Source: an uncultured Sterolibacterium sp.
Lineage (GTDB): Bacteria > Pseudomonadota > Gammaproteobacteria > Burkholderiales > Rhodocyclaceae
Length of the DNA stretch: 64,000 bases
Assembly: GCA_903832735.1 (NCBI GenBank)
Contig: CAILCO010000069.1
Span: forward strand, 25,361-89,360
Direction: 5' to 3'
In this document: in pieces, positions 42,183-52,251 of the stretch
Layout: each line of letters starts with the position of its first letter
Numbering within the stretch: the stretch's first letter is position 1
The notes under the pieces: model-generated
What the model was told of the DNA's origin: nothing
Database searches by the model: none
What the model saw: the letters and a program-made list of their open reading frames with translations, nothing else
Program-made: the position numbers and the translations under genes

Positions 42183-42623
42183 TCAGGGACCGGCAGGCGC
42201 GGGCACCGCCGACCGGGCTGCGGCGGTGAATTGCAACCGATCCTGTTTGGCCTCGAAGGCGCCGAGCAGGTCTCCCGGCTCGGCAGGCGCTGTCGCGTAT
42301 TGCTGCAGGCGACAGCTCTGCGCGTCGGCGACGTACCAGTTGTCACCCTGCCTGAGGATGTAGGCGCCTTCCAGGGAGCGGTACAGCTCGACTCTGAAAT
42401 CGGCCCCCATAGGCGCGGCTTTCAGCGGGTGGCGGCGCATGCATTCGGGCTGTCGGGTGGCCATCAGCGCAAGGTCCCACTCGCTGCTCCAGAAATACAA
42501 TTGCTCGCGCATCAGGGTCAGGCTGTGCTCCCGCCCGTCGATCGGATAGGTGGCGGAGTCCCGGCTGCAGCCCGCCGCGAGCAAAGCGGCGGCCGCTGCC
42601 GCCAGGACCGTCTTCCAGTTCAT
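42183..42623 (-). CDS. Putative lipoprotein of unknown function
   Basis: The 146-residue product has a lipoprotein signal peptide with lipobox LLAAGC (Cys at about residue 19), preceded by a hydrophobic alanine-rich stretch. The mature part is soluble and contains [35 protein letters not shown] and a small domain ending [15 protein letters not shown] do not recognise a family. It starts in an ATGA overlap with the pyrC stop, so it is translated with pyrC; a longer open frame upstream is inside pyrC. Confidence 0.85.
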   Translation of the reverse strand: MNWKTVLAAAAAALLAAGCSRDSATYPIDGREHSLTLMREQLYFWSSEWDLALMATRQPECMRRHPLKAAPMGADFRVELYRSLEGAYILRQGDNWYVADAQSCRLQQYATAPAEPGDLLGAFEAKQDRLQFTAAARSAVPAPAGP

Positions 42624-43657
42624 TGCTGCAGCCTCCAGGCTATGGCTTCGCCGGCCAGGAGCGGCACCAGAGCATCCTCGCCGATGAATGGCTGGGCTGC
42701 GGCCGGCACCCAGCTTTCCCTGACCAGGGTGATCTTCCCGATATTGCGCGCCAGACCGTAGAAGTCGGCGCCATGATGGCTGGCAAAACCTTCCAGCCGT
42801 TCGAGCGCGCCAGCTTCCTCGAAGGCCTGGGCATACAACTCGATGCCGGCATGGGCGGTGTAGCAGCCGGCGCAACCGCAGCCGGCCTCCTTGGTGCTCC
42901 TGGCGTGCGGCGCCGAGTCGGTGCCGAGAAAAAATTTCGGGTTGCCTGAGGTCGCCGCCGCGAGCAGTGCCCGTCGATGCGTTTCCCGCTTCAGCACCGG
43001 CAGGCAATACAGGTGGGGCCGGATGCCGCCCTGAAAAATGGCGTTGCGGTTGAACAGCAGATGATGCGCGGTGATCGTCGCCGCCACGTTCGCGTCCGCG
43101 CCGGTCACGAACTGTACCGCCTGCAGGGTGGTGATGTGCTCGAAGACCAGGCGCAGCCCCGGAAAATCGCGGCGCAGCGGTATCAGCACACGCTCGATGA
43201 ACACCGCCTCGCGGTCGAAGATATCGACCGCCGGGTCGGTCGTCTCGCCATGCAGCAGCAAAGGCAGGCCCAGGGCTTCCATGCGCGCCAGGGTCTTGCG
43301 GCATTTGTCCAGATCGCTGACGCCGGCGGCGGAGTTGGTCGTCGCCCCCGCCGGATAGAATTTCACGGCATGGACGAAGCCGCTCGCGCGGGCGGCGGTT
43401 ATCTCCTCCGGCGCCGTCTGGTCGGTCAGATACAGCGTCATCAGCGGCTCGAAGCTAAGGCCCGCCGGCAAGGCGGCGAGTATCCGCCGGCGGTAGGCGG
43501 CGGCCTGATCGACCGTCGTCACCGGCGGCTTCAGGTTGGGCATGACGATGGCGCGGGCGAAGCGCCGCGCTGTGTCGGGCAGCACCGCGGCCAGCGCCGC
43601 ACCGTCGCGCAGATGAAGGTGCCAGTCGTCGGGCCGGGTAAGCGTAAGAGACTGCAT
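42620..43657 (-). CDS. pyrC: Dihydroorotase (class II)
   Basis: PyrC closes carbamoyl aspartate to dihydroorotate in pyrimidine synthesis. The 345-residue zinc amidohydrolase shows the metal-binding [23 protein letters not shown], the carboxylated lysine in [30 protein letters not shown], and the catalytic aspartate in [10 protein letters not shown]. It is convergent in order but not direction with rsmI, 8 bp away on the same strand. Confidence 0.96.
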   Translation of the reverse strand: MQSLTLTRPDDWHLHLRDGAALAAVLPDTARRFARAIVMPNLKPPVTTVDQAAAYRRRILAALPAGLSFEPLMTLYLTDQTAPEEITAARASGFVHAVKFYPAGATTNSAAGVSDLDKCRKTLARMEALGLPLLLHGETTDPAVDIFDREAVFIERVLIPLRRDFPGLRLVFEHITTLQAVQFVTGADANVAATITAHHLLFNRNAIFQGGIRPHLYCLPVLKRETHRRALLAAATSGNPKFFLGTDSAPHARSTKEAGCGCAGCYTAHAGIELYAQAFEEAGALERLEGFASHHGADFYGLARNIGKITLVRESWVPAAAQPFIGEDALVPLLAGEAIAWRLQQ

Positions 43658-43665
43658 GGCGACGA

Positions 43666-44514
43666 TTATAACGTCTCCGGCAACTCGCTCTTCCAGGCCA
43701 GCGCCCGCTGATACAACGAATTCCTGGACGCGCCGCTGATCTCCCCGGCCAGCCTGACCGCCTGCTTCAGGGGCAATTCTGCCAGGAGCAGTTTCAGGGT
43801 GGCCAGGGCAGCGGGCGGCAGGTCCTCTTCCGGCGGTGGGGCCGAGACGATCAGCACGAATTCGCCGCGTCGGCGATTGTCGTCGCCAGCGAGCCAGGCC
43901 GGGCCCTCAATGAGCGGCATGCGCGCGATCTGTTCGAACAGCTTGGTCAGTTCCCGGGCGATCACCAGTTCGCGCGCAGGCTCCAGCAGTTCGGCCAGAT
44001 CGGCCAGGGTTTCGCTGATCCGATGCGGCGCCTCGTAGAACACCAGTGCCGCGGCAACCGGCTTAAGCCGCTCGATGGCGGCCCGCCTGGTGCCCGGCTT
44101 GGTCGGCAGAAAGCCGTAGAACAGGAAGTGCGGATCGTTGATGCCGGAAGCGGAGAGCGCGGCGATCGCCGCATTCGCTCCGGGCAGCGGGATGACCGGG
44201 TAGCCTGCGCCGCGCACCGCAGCCACGGCCCGGGCGCCGGGATCGGAAACGGCGGGCGTGCCGGCATCGGAAACCAGCGCCACGCTCTTGCCCAGGGCGA
44301 GCAGCGCCAGCAGCTTCTCCGCCGCCGCCGCCTCGTTGTGTTCGTGCACCGCGAACAGCGTCGCGCGGATATCGTAGTGCTCGAGCAGGCGACGCGTGTG
44401 GCGCGTGTCCTCGCAGGCGATGACGTCGGCGCCGCGCAATACCTCGAGGGCGCGCAGGGTGATGTCGCCGAGATTCCCCAGCGGCGTCGCCACCACATAT
44501 AATGCCGGTGTCAT
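43666..44514 (-). CDS. rsmI: 16S rRNA (cytidine(1402)-2'-O)-methyltransferase
   Basis: RsmI 2'-O-methylates C1402, the base also modified by RsmH. The 282-residue SAM methyltransferase (tetrapyrrole-methylase fold) starts [23 protein letters not shown] and has [56 protein letters not shown] and FYEAPHRI. An ATG 21 bp upstream is an alternative start. It is divergent from yraN, with about 80 bp between; this pairing is conserved in Proteobacteria. Confidence 0.96.
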   Translation of the reverse strand: MTPALYVVATPLGNLGDITLRALEVLRGADVIACEDTRHTRRLLEHYDIRATLFAVHEHNEAAAAEKLLALLALGKSVALVSDAGTPAVSDPGARAVAAVRGAGYPVIPLPGANAAIAALSASGINDPHFLFYGFLPTKPGTRRAAIERLKPVAAALVFYEAPHRISETLADLAELLEPARELVIARELTKLFEQIARMPLIEGPAWLAGDDNRRRGEFVLIVSAPPPEEDLPPAALATLKLLLAELPLKQAVRLAGEISGASRNSLYQRALAWKSELPETL

Positions 44515-44597
44515 CACTTTCGCCTGCGCCTCCATACCATGCCCCGTTCGCGTTTCCGTTGCGCATTGTCCGGTGCGGCGCCGCGCCATGCAAGCGC

Positions 44598-44960
44598 ATG
44601 TCCGTGAATAAATCAGCCGGCGACGCCGCCGAGAATCTGGCCGCGGCCTACCTCGCGGCTCGGGGCCTGCGCGTACTGGAGCGCAACTGGCGGATGAAGG
44701 GCGGCGAGATCGATCTGGTCTGCGCCGACGGCGGCACCCTGGTGTTCGTCGAGGTGCGGCTGCGCCGGCGCGCCGACTACGGCGGCGCCATTGCCAGCAT
44801 AGCCGCGCCCAAGCAGCGCCGCCTGATCCTTGCCGCGCGCCATTACCTGATGACGCACAGTACTGCCGCGGATCGTCCCTGCCGCTTCGATGCCGTGCTC
44901 CTCGACGGCATGTCCACGGCCCGTCTCGAATGGATACGCAATGCGTTCTCTGCGGATTAG
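44598..44960 (+). CDS. yraN: YraN family protein (UPF0102), endonuclease-like
   Basis: The 120-residue product belongs to UPF0102, which has a Holliday-junction-resolvase-like PD-(D/E)XK fold. It shows AGDAAENLAAAYLAARGLRVLERNWR, the core GGEIDLVCADGGTLVFVEVRLRR (E-x-D ... E-x-K variant with E-V-R) and KQRRLILAARHYL. Arginine replaces the usual lysine of the EVK motif. The start MSVNKSAGD is fixed by homology. It overlaps the next gene by 20 bp. Confidence 0.92.
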   Translation: MSVNKSAGDAAENLAAAYLAARGLRVLERNWRMKGGEIDLVCADGGTLVFVEVRLRRRADYGGAIASIAAPKQRRLILAARHYLMTHSTAADRPCRFDAVLLDGMSTARLEWIRNAFSAD

Positions 44961-45312
44961 CCTGCTGCTGCTCTGCTTCGCCTGCAGCGCTGCGATGGCG
45001 CAGACGATCAGGATCCTGGTGCAGAGCTCGCCGCTGGCGGGCTTCCAGTATCACGACGGCGCCGATCTCTGGGATCAACTGCGGACCGGCGACGCACTGC
45101 TGCTCACCCGCGAGCCCGACAACCGGCATGACGACAAGGCCGTTCGCGTCAGTTGGCGCGGGCGGCAACTGGGCTATCTGCCGCGGGCGGAGAACCGCGC
45201 CGTGGCCGCCGAGATGGATGGCGGCGGCCGGGTCGAAGCGCGCATAGCGCGTCTGCAAAAGCACAGGAACCCCTGGGCGCGCGTCCTGATCGAGGTCTTC
45301 GTGGTGCTTTGA
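44941..45312 (+). CDS. HIRAN-domain protein with signal peptide
   Basis: The 123-residue product has an N-terminal signal peptide (MRSLRISLLLLCFACSAAMA) and then a single HIRAN domain: SSPLAGFQYHDGADLWDQLRTGD, LTREPDNRHDDKAVRV, QLGYLPRAENRAVAAEM. HIRAN domains bind DNA 3' ends in Rad5/HLTF-type proteins, so export of a stand-alone copy is odd and suggests another ligand. It starts inside the end of yraN and lies between yraN and diaA, probably in one operon. Confidence 0.85.
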   Translation: MRSLRISLLLLCFACSAAMAQTIRILVQSSPLAGFQYHDGADLWDQLRTGDALLLTREPDNRHDDKAVRVSWRGRQLGYLPRAENRAVAAEMDGGGRVEARIARLQKHRNPWARVLIEVFVVL

Positions 45313-45345
45313 GGCGGGCCGGGGAGGCAAAATCGCCCATGGTAG

Positions 45346-46616
<1,271 letters not shown>

Positions 46617-46627
46617 CCATAGACAGC

Positions 46628-47116
46628 GTGGACTATCCTGCCCCGGCATTCGAAGCCAAGTGCTGCCGGCCCGATGAACTGGCCAGCCGCGCTGAGCTGC
46701 TGCCGCGGCCGCTGGTATTCACCAACGGCTGCTTCGATATCCTGCATCGCGGCCATGTCACTTATCTCGCCCAGGCGAGGAGCCTGGGCGCCAGCCTGAT
46801 CGTCGCCGCCAATTCGGACCTCTCCGTGCGCCGCCTCGGCAAGGGCGAAGACCGGCCGGTGAATTGCCTCGAGGACCGCATGGCACTGCTCGCCGCGCTC
46901 GAATGCGTCGCGCTGGTCACCTGGTTCGACGAGGACACGCCGCTGGATACGATCCTGCGGTGCCGGCCGGACGTGCTGGCCAAGGGCGGCGACTGGGCCG
47001 TGGAGCGCATCGTCGGCGCCCGCGAAGTGCTGGCGGCCGGCGGCCGGGTAGTATCGATTCCCTTGATCCACCCGCACTCGACCACGACCTTGCTGGAAAA
47101 AATCCGCCACCTTTAA
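46628..47116 (+). CDS. rfaE2: D-glycero-beta-D-manno-heptose 1-phosphate adenylyltransferase
   Basis: This cytidylyltransferase-like enzyme makes ADP-heptose for LPS core. The 162-residue stand-alone C-terminal-type HldE shows [22 protein letters not shown] (HxGH), [35 protein letters not shown] and [13 protein letters not shown]. The start is GTG 11 bp after dolP. The kinase half (rfaE1) is not in the window, so the functions are encoded apart, as is usual in Betaproteobacteria. Confidence 0.94.
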   Translation: MDYPAPAFEAKCCRPDELASRAELLPRPLVFTNGCFDILHRGHVTYLAQARSLGASLIVAANSDLSVRRLGKGEDRPVNCLEDRMALLAALECVALVTWFDEDTPLDTILRCRPDVLAKGGDWAVERIVGAREVLAAGGRVVSIPLIHPHSTTTLLEKIRHL

Positions 47117-47124
47117 GAAAAGCT

Positions 47125-47209
47125 CTTCACCACCAAGGACACCAAGGGCACCAAGAGAAACAAAAGCTTTGTATGCCTTTCTTGGTGTACTTGGTGCCCT
47201 TCGTGGTGA
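47125..47209. repeat. Dispersed CACCAAGGA inverted repeat, copy R5
   Basis: Shorter copy: left arm TTCACCACCAAGGACACCAA..., right arm CTTGGTGTAC..CTTCGTGGTG with more mismatches, followed by a T-run GATTTTTTTC. It lies between the convergent rfaE2 and TAXI genes and could act there as a terminator. The central TCAAAATCT string of R2-R4 is absent. Confidence 0.88.
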
Positions 47210-47219
47210 TGATTTTTTT

Positions 47220-48539
47220 CTAAGCAACCGCGGTCTTCTTCAGGATGCTCTCGCGCACCAGGCCGATATGAATCCTCAAGGTGTAGTACATGTCCGAGAA
47301 GGCCAGCGGCGTCGGCATGCTATCGACATCGCTGGCGATGGCATCGAGCCGACTCAGCCATTCCTCGCGCGAGTGGAGCAACGGCTCCTGCGCCACTTCC
47401 GCCTCGAGGAACTTCAGTTCGCCGTAGCGCCGGAAGATGCGCGAACGCACCCGCCAGTTGTAGAGCGCCGGCGCAAACCTGACGATAGGGATCAACAGCG
47501 CCAGCACTGGCACCAGCATCACGATCATCCGGTCGATCAGCGTCGCCGCCCAGAACGGCAGGTAGCGCTGCAGCCAGGGCCGGCCGGACTTGTAGTAGCG
47601 CTCGGCCTCCTTTGACAGCGGAAAATCCACTTCGCGCGCATTCGGGAACTCCCCGGGTTTCTGGAATATCCCCGGGCCGCCATGCACCTCGCTCGCCGCC
47701 TGCAGCAACAGGTCGATCAGCGCCGGATGCGTGTCCTCGCGCACTACCAGCGTAGCCATGGGCGAGAGCAGGGTGACGTCCTGCGCCGGAATGTTGCGCG
47801 CCAGATCGACCGCTCCCGCAGGCAGCGTCAATTGGGTCAGATAGGGAAAACGGCGGGTATAGGCTTCGGCATGGCCGATGCTCATCAGGCTCACGCCTTC
47901 TGAATAGAGCAGCAGCCAGATCGCCGCGGACTGCGTCGGGCCGACCACGAACAGCGCATCGACCTCGCCACGGCGCAACGCTTCCACCGCCGCCATCCCG
48001 GACTTGGTCACGAGTTGCGTCGGCTGACCGCTGATGCCATTGGCTTCGAGCAGTTCCAGCGCCAGCTTGTAGGTGCCGCTGGCCATGGCGCCTACGGCGA
48101 TGCGTCGCCCCTTCAGTTGGCTGATCCGGTCGAGCGGCGCCAGCGCCGCGCGGTAGAAGATCCACAACGGCTCGTAGTAGAGGCTGCCCAGCGAGAGCAG
48201 GTTGTCGTCGCTGCCTGCAGTGGCAATGCCGCCCTGGACGAAAGCGGCATCGACGCCGGAGTTCTCGTCGCGCAAGCGTTGCAGATTTTCCACGGCGCCG
48301 GCCGAAGGTTTCTCCACCAGGGTGACGTCATAGCGCGCCAGGACATCGCTGTAGCGTGCGGCGAAGCTCTGGTAAGCGCCGCCTTCGCCGCCGCTGCTGA
48401 AGACCAGTTGTTTGGGCGGCGCCGGCCGGATGAACTGCGCCGCCGCCCAGAAGCCCAGGAGCAGCAGGAGCAGGGACGGCGCCGCGACCAACAGCAGGTC
48501 GCGCAAGGAAATCTTGCGCAGCCGTTTATGCAGTCTCAT
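47220..48539 (-). CDS. TAXI-family TRAP solute-binding protein with extra C-terminal membrane segment
   Basis: A 439-residue protein. It has an N-terminal membrane anchor (about residues 14-36) and a TAXI binding domain (VFSSGGEGGAYQSFAARYSDVLARY, VDAAFVQGGIA, RRIAVGAMASGTYKLALELLEANGI). A second hydrophobic stretch follows at about residues 325-350 (DRMIVMLVPVLALLIPIV), with a cytoplasmic tail. No TRAP permease gene is adjacent. It overlaps the lyase gene by 14-20 bp, so it belongs to the catabolic operon. An ATG 6 bp upstream is an alternative start. Ligand unknown. Confidence 0.88.
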   Translation of the reverse strand: MRLHKRLRKISLRDLLLVAAPSLLLLLLGFWAAAQFIRPAPPKQLVFSSGGEGGAYQSFAARYSDVLARYDVTLVEKPSAGAVENLQRLRDENSGVDAAFVQGGIATAGSDDNLLSLGSLYYEPLWIFYRAALAPLDRISQLKGRRIAVGAMASGTYKLALELLEANGISGQPTQLVTKSGMAAVEALRRGEVDALFVVGPTQSAAIWLLLYSEGVSLMSIGHAEAYTRRFPYLTQLTLPAGAVDLARNIPAQDVTLLSPMATLVVREDTHPALIDLLLQAASEVHGGPGIFQKPGEFPNAREVDFPLSKEAERYYKSGRPWLQRYLPFWAATLIDRMIVMLVPVLALLIPIVRFAPALYNWRVRSRIFRRYGELKFLEAEVAQEPLLHSREEWLSRLDAIASDVDSMPTPLAFSDMYYTLRIHIGLVRESILKKTAVA

Positions 48540-49413
48540 GGTCATGCTCCGGTTCGCGGGACTCGTAGCGCCGCCCGCGTTCGACCAACTGCGCAGTGCC
48601 GAGCAGTTCGTTCAAGCCGGCGAAATCGAGCATGCGCGCGCGATTGCCCTGATTGCCGCCGCTCCTGTGCAATTCGGCGAAGTAGGCCTCCAGCGCATGC
48701 GCCACCGCACGCACCGTGCCGCCGGGAAATATCGCCAGCCGGTAGCCCAGCGCCTGCAACTCGGCGGCCGAGAGTTGCGGCGTCTTGCCGCCTTCGACGA
48801 TATTGACCAGCAGGGGAATGCGCGAGGCAAACCGGGCGACGACGCATTTCATCTGTTCGAGATCGCGGACCGCCTCGACAAACAGCACATCGGCGCCGGC
48901 CTCGAGATAGTGTTCGGCGCGCTCCAGCGCGGCTTCGAAACCCTCCACCGCGAGCGCATCGGTGCGCGCGACGATCAGGGTGTCGCCGCAGGCGCGCGCA
49001 TCCAGCGCCGCCTTCAGCTTACCGACCATTTCGCCGCTCGCGATCAACGTCTTGCCGTCGAGATGGCCGCAGCGCTTGGGGCTGCCCTGGTCCTCAAGTT
49101 GTATCGCCGAGGCCCCCGCCCGCTCCAGTTCGCGCACCGTGCGCTCTACATTCAAGGCATTGCCGAAGCCGGTGTCGGCATCGACGATCAGGGGCAGCGA
49201 ATTGCGTTCGCGGATCGCCACCAAGGTATCGCGCACCTCGGCGAAGCTGACCAGGCCGATGTCGGGCCGGCCCAGCCGGGTATAGGCGATGCTCGCGCCC
49301 GAAAGATAGGCGGCTTCGAAACCGGCACGCTCGACCAGCAGACCGGAAAATGCATCGTAGATGCCCGGCGCGACCAGGATCCGCTCCTGCAGAAGACGCT
49401 GCCGCAGATTCAT
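48526..49413 (-). CDS. ICL/PEPM-family C-C lyase (2,3-dimethylmalate/methylisocitrate lyase-like)
   Basis: The 295-residue TIM barrel of the isocitrate lyase/PEP mutase family has APGIYDAFSGLLVERAGFEAAYLSG, the metal site DADTGFGNALNV, QLEDQGSPKRCGHLDGKTLI and RTDALAVEGFEAALERA. In PEP mutases and lyases the K-x-C-G-H loop is the active-site lid; here KRCGH is intact, which points to a lyase. With the aconitase-like pair next to it the best comparison is the dimethylmaleate hydratase/dimethylmalate lyase pair of nicotinate fermenters. It starts in an ATGA overlap with the small aconitase-like subunit. Confidence 0.85.
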   Translation of the reverse strand: MNLRQRLLQERILVAPGIYDAFSGLLVERAGFEAAYLSGASIAYTRLGRPDIGLVSFAEVRDTLVAIRERNSLPLIVDADTGFGNALNVERTVRELERAGASAIQLEDQGSPKRCGHLDGKTLIASGEMVGKLKAALDARACGDTLIVARTDALAVEGFEAALERAEHYLEAGADVLFVEAVRDLEQMKCVVARFASRIPLLVNIVEGGKTPQLSAAELQALGYRLAIFPGGTVRAVAHALEAYFAELHRSGGNQGNRARMLDFAGLNELLGTAQLVERGRRYESREPEHDHETA

Positions 49414-49910
49414 CTTCGCTCCTTTCCTTGCGCCGCCAGGCGCTGTTGCAGATGTGCCAGCAAGCCGCCGGCCATCACCATTTCAAGCAGAAAGCCGGGC
49501 ATCGGCTCGCACGCCAGGGTGCGCCCCTGCGCCGGCAGACTGATGCTGCCGGCCCGGATATCGACGACGACAGGTTCACCGTCGACTATGCTCCCGGCCT
49601 CGGCGCAGACCAGCGCCGCCAGGCCAAGATTGAGCGCGTTGCGGTAAAACAGGCCGGCGTAGGAAACCGCCACCAGGGCGCTCACCCCGAGCGCCTTGAG
49701 CGCCTGCGGCGCCTGCTCGCGGGAGGAGCCGGCGCCGAGATTTTTCCCCGCCACGACGACGTCGCCGGCGCGCACCGCAGCCGCGAATTCCGGCCGGACC
49801 GATTCCAGGCAGTGGCGCGCCAGTTCCTCGATGGGCGATTTCATATACTGCCCCGGCGCCATCGCATCGGTATCGAGGTTATCGCCGAACTTCCAGACTC
49901 GAGTGGTCAT
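49410..49910 (-). CDS. Aconitase-superfamily small subunit (LeuD/DmdB-like)
   Basis: A 166-residue swivel domain of the LeuD/HacB/DmdB type: WKFGDNLDTDAMAPGQYM, the serine loop GKNLGAGSSREQAPQALKALG and FYRNALNLGLAALVC. With the large subunit it would hydrate or dehydrate a substituted malate/maleate. The surrounding genes (no leuA, leuB) argue against leucine synthesis. It starts in an ATGA overlap with the large subunit. Confidence 0.88.
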   Translation of the reverse strand: MTTRVWKFGDNLDTDAMAPGQYMKSPIEELARHCLESVRPEFAAAVRAGDVVVAGKNLGAGSSREQAPQALKALGVSALVAVSYAGLFYRNALNLGLAALVCAEAGSIVDGEPVVVDIRAGSISLPAQGRTLACEPMPGFLLEMVMAGGLLAHLQQRLAAQGKERR

Positions 49911-51322
49911 GCTGCCTCCGATGGGCCGCCCCGAGGAGGCAGCGAGTCATCATTTGGATGCCGCGTCAGCGGCTGAACGGCCGTCACCCCCTTCCTTGGG
50001 AAGGGGGTTGGGGGGAAGGCTGCCATGCTTGTCGAAATGAACTCGCGCGGATCCACGATCTCGCCGGCACAGGCGGCGGCGGCCACGGAATACGGTGAGC
50101 CCAGCCAGATGCGGCTCGCCGCGGAACCCATGCGGCCCTTGAAATTGCGCGCCGTGGACGCCATCACCCGCACGCCGTCGCCGAAGCGATACTGGCCGTA
50201 GCCGGCGCAGGCGCCGCAGGCATTGGCCAGGAACTGCGCGCCGGCGTCTGCCAGCACCGTCATGATGCCCTCGGCCTCTGCCCGCTCCTGATCGCGCCGC
50301 GAGGCCGGCGCCACCATCAGCGTCACCCCGGCGGCGATCCGGCGGCCGGCGAGCACCTGCGCCGCCATGCGCAGATCGTCCAGTTTGGCGCCGGTGCATG
50401 CGCCGAGATAGGCGACGTCGATGGCCTGACCGCCGTAGTCCGCGGCCGGCGCGGCATTGGCCGGGCTGTGCGGCGCCGCCACCTGGGGGACCAGATCGGC
50501 GGCGGCGTAGCGATGATGGGCAGCAAGGGGTGCGCCCTGGTCGCTCTGCCAGCGGGCCATCTCGGCGCCATCGACTTCGACGCCGGCTTGCCGCAGATAG
50601 GCCTGCGTGATCTCGTCGGGGGCGACCAGGCCGACCTGTCCGCCCAGTTCGACGCTCATGTTGGCCAGGGTCATGCGCTCCTGCATGGACAGCGCGCGCA
50701 CCGCCGAACCGCCGAATTCGAGCGCCTGATACTGCCCGCCGTCCAGGCCGAAGCGGCCGCAGAGAAAGAGCATCACGTCCTTAGCGCAGACGCCCTCGGC
50801 AAAACGGCCGTGCCACTCGAACAGCAGCGTCTCCGGCACCTTCAGCCAGATCTCGCCGGTGACCAGGACGCCGAGCATTTCGGTCGCGCCAACGCCGAAC
50901 ATGTAACTGCCGAAAGCGCCGCCGGTCGAAGCATGGCTGTCGCCGCCGACGATCATCATGCCCGGACGAATATGGCCGCGCTCGGGCAGGACCACGTGGC
51001 AGATCCCCTGTCCGTCGTAGAAGTGTTCGATGCCGGCGCTCTTCACCCAGTCGCGGGTGATCTTCAGGATGTTCCGCGACTCGTCGTCGGCTGCGGGCAG
51101 GTAATGATCGGTGATGATCACGTAACGCGACGGATCCCAGACCTTGGCGCCGAGTTCCGCCAGCATCGGCGCGACGCGGCGCGGCCCGCTGGAGTCGTGC
51201 GACATCGCCAGGTCCACCCGGCAGGTGACGATCTCGCCCGGCAGAACCGGCCGGCCGGCGGCGCGCGCGATGATCTTTTGCGCCAGGCTGCGAGGAGTCG
51301 CAATGGTGTCCACGTCGCTCAC
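49907..51322 (-). CDS. Aconitase-superfamily large subunit (LeuC/DmdA-like) with repeat-derived C-terminal tail
   Basis: A 471-residue [4Fe-4S] hydratase subunit: CRVDLAMSHDSSG, IITDHYLPAADDESRN, GDSHASTGGAFGSYMFGVGATEM, cluster cysteines in YLGACTGAK and ANACGACAGYG, and MASTARNFKGRMGS. The family C-terminus ends near GEIVDPREF; about 36 more residues (AAFPPTPFPRKGVTAV...PRGGPSEAA) are encoded by palindromic repeat DNA and include the ATGA overlap with the small subunit. The start is GTG in a GTGA overlap with the upstream gene. It probably acts with the small subunit as a dimethylmaleate- or methylmaleate-type hydratase. Confidence 0.88.
   Translation of the reverse strand: MSDVDTIATPRSLAQKIIARAAGRPVLPGEIVTCRVDLAMSHDSSGPRRVAPMLAELGAKVWDPSRYVIITDHYLPAADDESRNILKITRDWVKSAGIEHFYDGQGICHVVLPERGHIRPGMMIVGGDSHASTGGAFGSYMFGVGATEMLGVLVTGEIWLKVPETLLFEWHGRFAEGVCAKDVMLFLCGRFGLDGGQYQALEFGGSAVRALSMQERMTLANMSVELGGQVGLVAPDEITQAYLRQAGVEVDGAEMARWQSDQGAPLAAHHRYAAADLVPQVAAPHSPANAAPAADYGGQAIDVAYLGACTGAKLDDLRMAAQVLAGRRIAAGVTLMVAPASRRDQERAEAEGIMTVLADAGAQFLANACGACAGYGQYRFGDGVRVMASTARNFKGRMGSAASRIWLGSPYSVAAAACAGEIVDPREFISTSMAAFPPTPFPRKGVTAVQPLTRHPNDDSLPPRGGPSEAA
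49915..50021. repeat. Palindromic repeat inside the 3' end of the aconitase-like gene
   Basis: ACCCCCTTCC-TTG-GGAAGGGGGT (49985-50007) is a perfect hairpin, and CTGCCTCC...GGAGGCAG forms a second stem nearby (49913-49944). The string GGGCCGCCCCGAGGAGGCAG resembles part of the repeat at 56483. The element is translated in frame. Confidence 0.8.
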
Positions 51323-52251
51323 AATGCCGGCTGCCGCAGGAAGGCGTCGAGAATTTCACCGGCACTGGCCGACCACACCTCTTCCTTGCCGCTCAGATAT
51401 TCCAGCACCGCTTCGAGATGCTTGATCCGGTGCGGCTGGCCCAGCACCCAGGGGTGGATGGACAGCGACAGGATGCGCCCACCCTGGGTCTTGGCTTCTT
51501 CGAGGAGCATGTCGCAGGCGTCCTTGACCTGTTCCGCCCAGGATGCTTCGGCGTGGAAGTTGTCGACGATCAGGAAGCGGTCTTCGATCTCCGCGGACAA
51601 GGGCATCGCCCAGAGATCGCCATGCTGCGTATTGAAGCGGTAGGGCATCTCGTCATTGACCCAGTCGCAGAAGTAACTGACGCCTTCGGCCTTCAGGAGG
51701 TCCGGCGTGTGCGCCGACTCCAGCCGGCCCGGACTCAGCCAGCCGCGGATTTCCCGGCCGGTGCGAGCGCGCAGGCAGTCGAGGGAGCGCTTGATCAGCT
51801 CCGCCTCCGCCGCCTCTTCCAGGCCGCCGGCATGCGCCGTGTCCATGCTCCAGGAGTGGCCGATGATCTCGTCGCCGCGTTCGGCTATCGCCCCGATCAG
51901 GCTGGGATAGCGTTCCGCCAGACGGGCATTGATGGCGAAGGTCGGGCGGATGCCGTAGCGGTCGAAGGCCTTGAGGAAGCGGTAGATGCCCACCCGGTTG
52001 CCGTAATCGCGCAGCGTGTAATGGCGCAGGTCGGGATAGGGCATGCTCATGTTGCCCGGCAGGGCGACGGGCTTGCCGGCCGGATTCAGGGGGAAGTGCT
52101 GCAGGCTGACATTGACCCACAGGGCGAGTTTCCTGCCCCCCGGCCAGGCCACCGGACGGCGCTCGGTCAACATCGACCAGGCGTAGCGCTCGTGGTCCAT
52201 GCCGTAGCGGCGCAGCGGGTATTCGAGGAACGACGGATCGAGCGCCATCAT
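51319..52251 (-). CDS. PuuE-like polysaccharide-deacetylase-fold amidohydrolase, paralogue 2
   Basis: The 310-residue product has the NodB/polysaccharide deacetylase fold in its PuuE (allantoinase) branch: RDYGNRVGIYRFLKAFDRYGI, GDEIIGHSWSMDTAHAGG, GWLSPGRLESAHTPDLL, and the late SIHPWVLGQPHRIKHLEAVL. PuuE-type enzymes open cyclic amides (allantoin) and a cyclic-imide hydrolase is reported from the same fold. It lies in ATGA-type overlaps with both neighbours, next to a paralogue. Substrate unknown. Confidence 0.85.
   Translation of the reverse strand: MMALDPSFLEYPLRRYGMDHERYAWSMLTERRPVAWPGGRKLALWVNVSLQHFPLNPAGKPVALPGNMSMPYPDLRHYTLRDYGNRVGIYRFLKAFDRYGIRPTFAINARLAERYPSLIGAIAERGDEIIGHSWSMDTAHAGGLEEAAEAELIKRSLDCLRARTGREIRGWLSPGRLESAHTPDLLKAEGVSYFCDWVNDEMPYRFNTQHGDLWAMPLSAEIEDRFLIVDNFHAEASWAEQVKDACDMLLEEAKTQGGRILSLSIHPWVLGQPHRIKHLEAVLEYLSGKEEVWSASAGEILDAFLRQPAL

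Noticed and set aside
42624..43304. Extension of the lipoprotein frame into pyrC
   Set aside because: The signal peptide with lipobox starts at 42623 in an ATGA overlap; the upstream part is an out-of-frame reading of pyrC.
44502..44597. Upstream extension of yraN to 44502
   Set aside because: The first 32 codons have no homology to the family and would overlap the rsmI start; MSVNKSAGD at 44598 is the family N-terminus.
47125..47219. R5 as an ordinary rho-independent terminator
   Set aside because: A T-run follows it and it may well terminate, but its sequence clearly belongs to the dispersed repeat family, so I list it as a repeat.
49410..51322. LeuC/LeuD for leucine synthesis
   Set aside because: No leuA or leuB nearby; the genes are embedded in a catabolic operon with a lyase and amidohydrolases, so a dimethylmaleate-hydratase-like role fits better. 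Not excluded by sequence alone.
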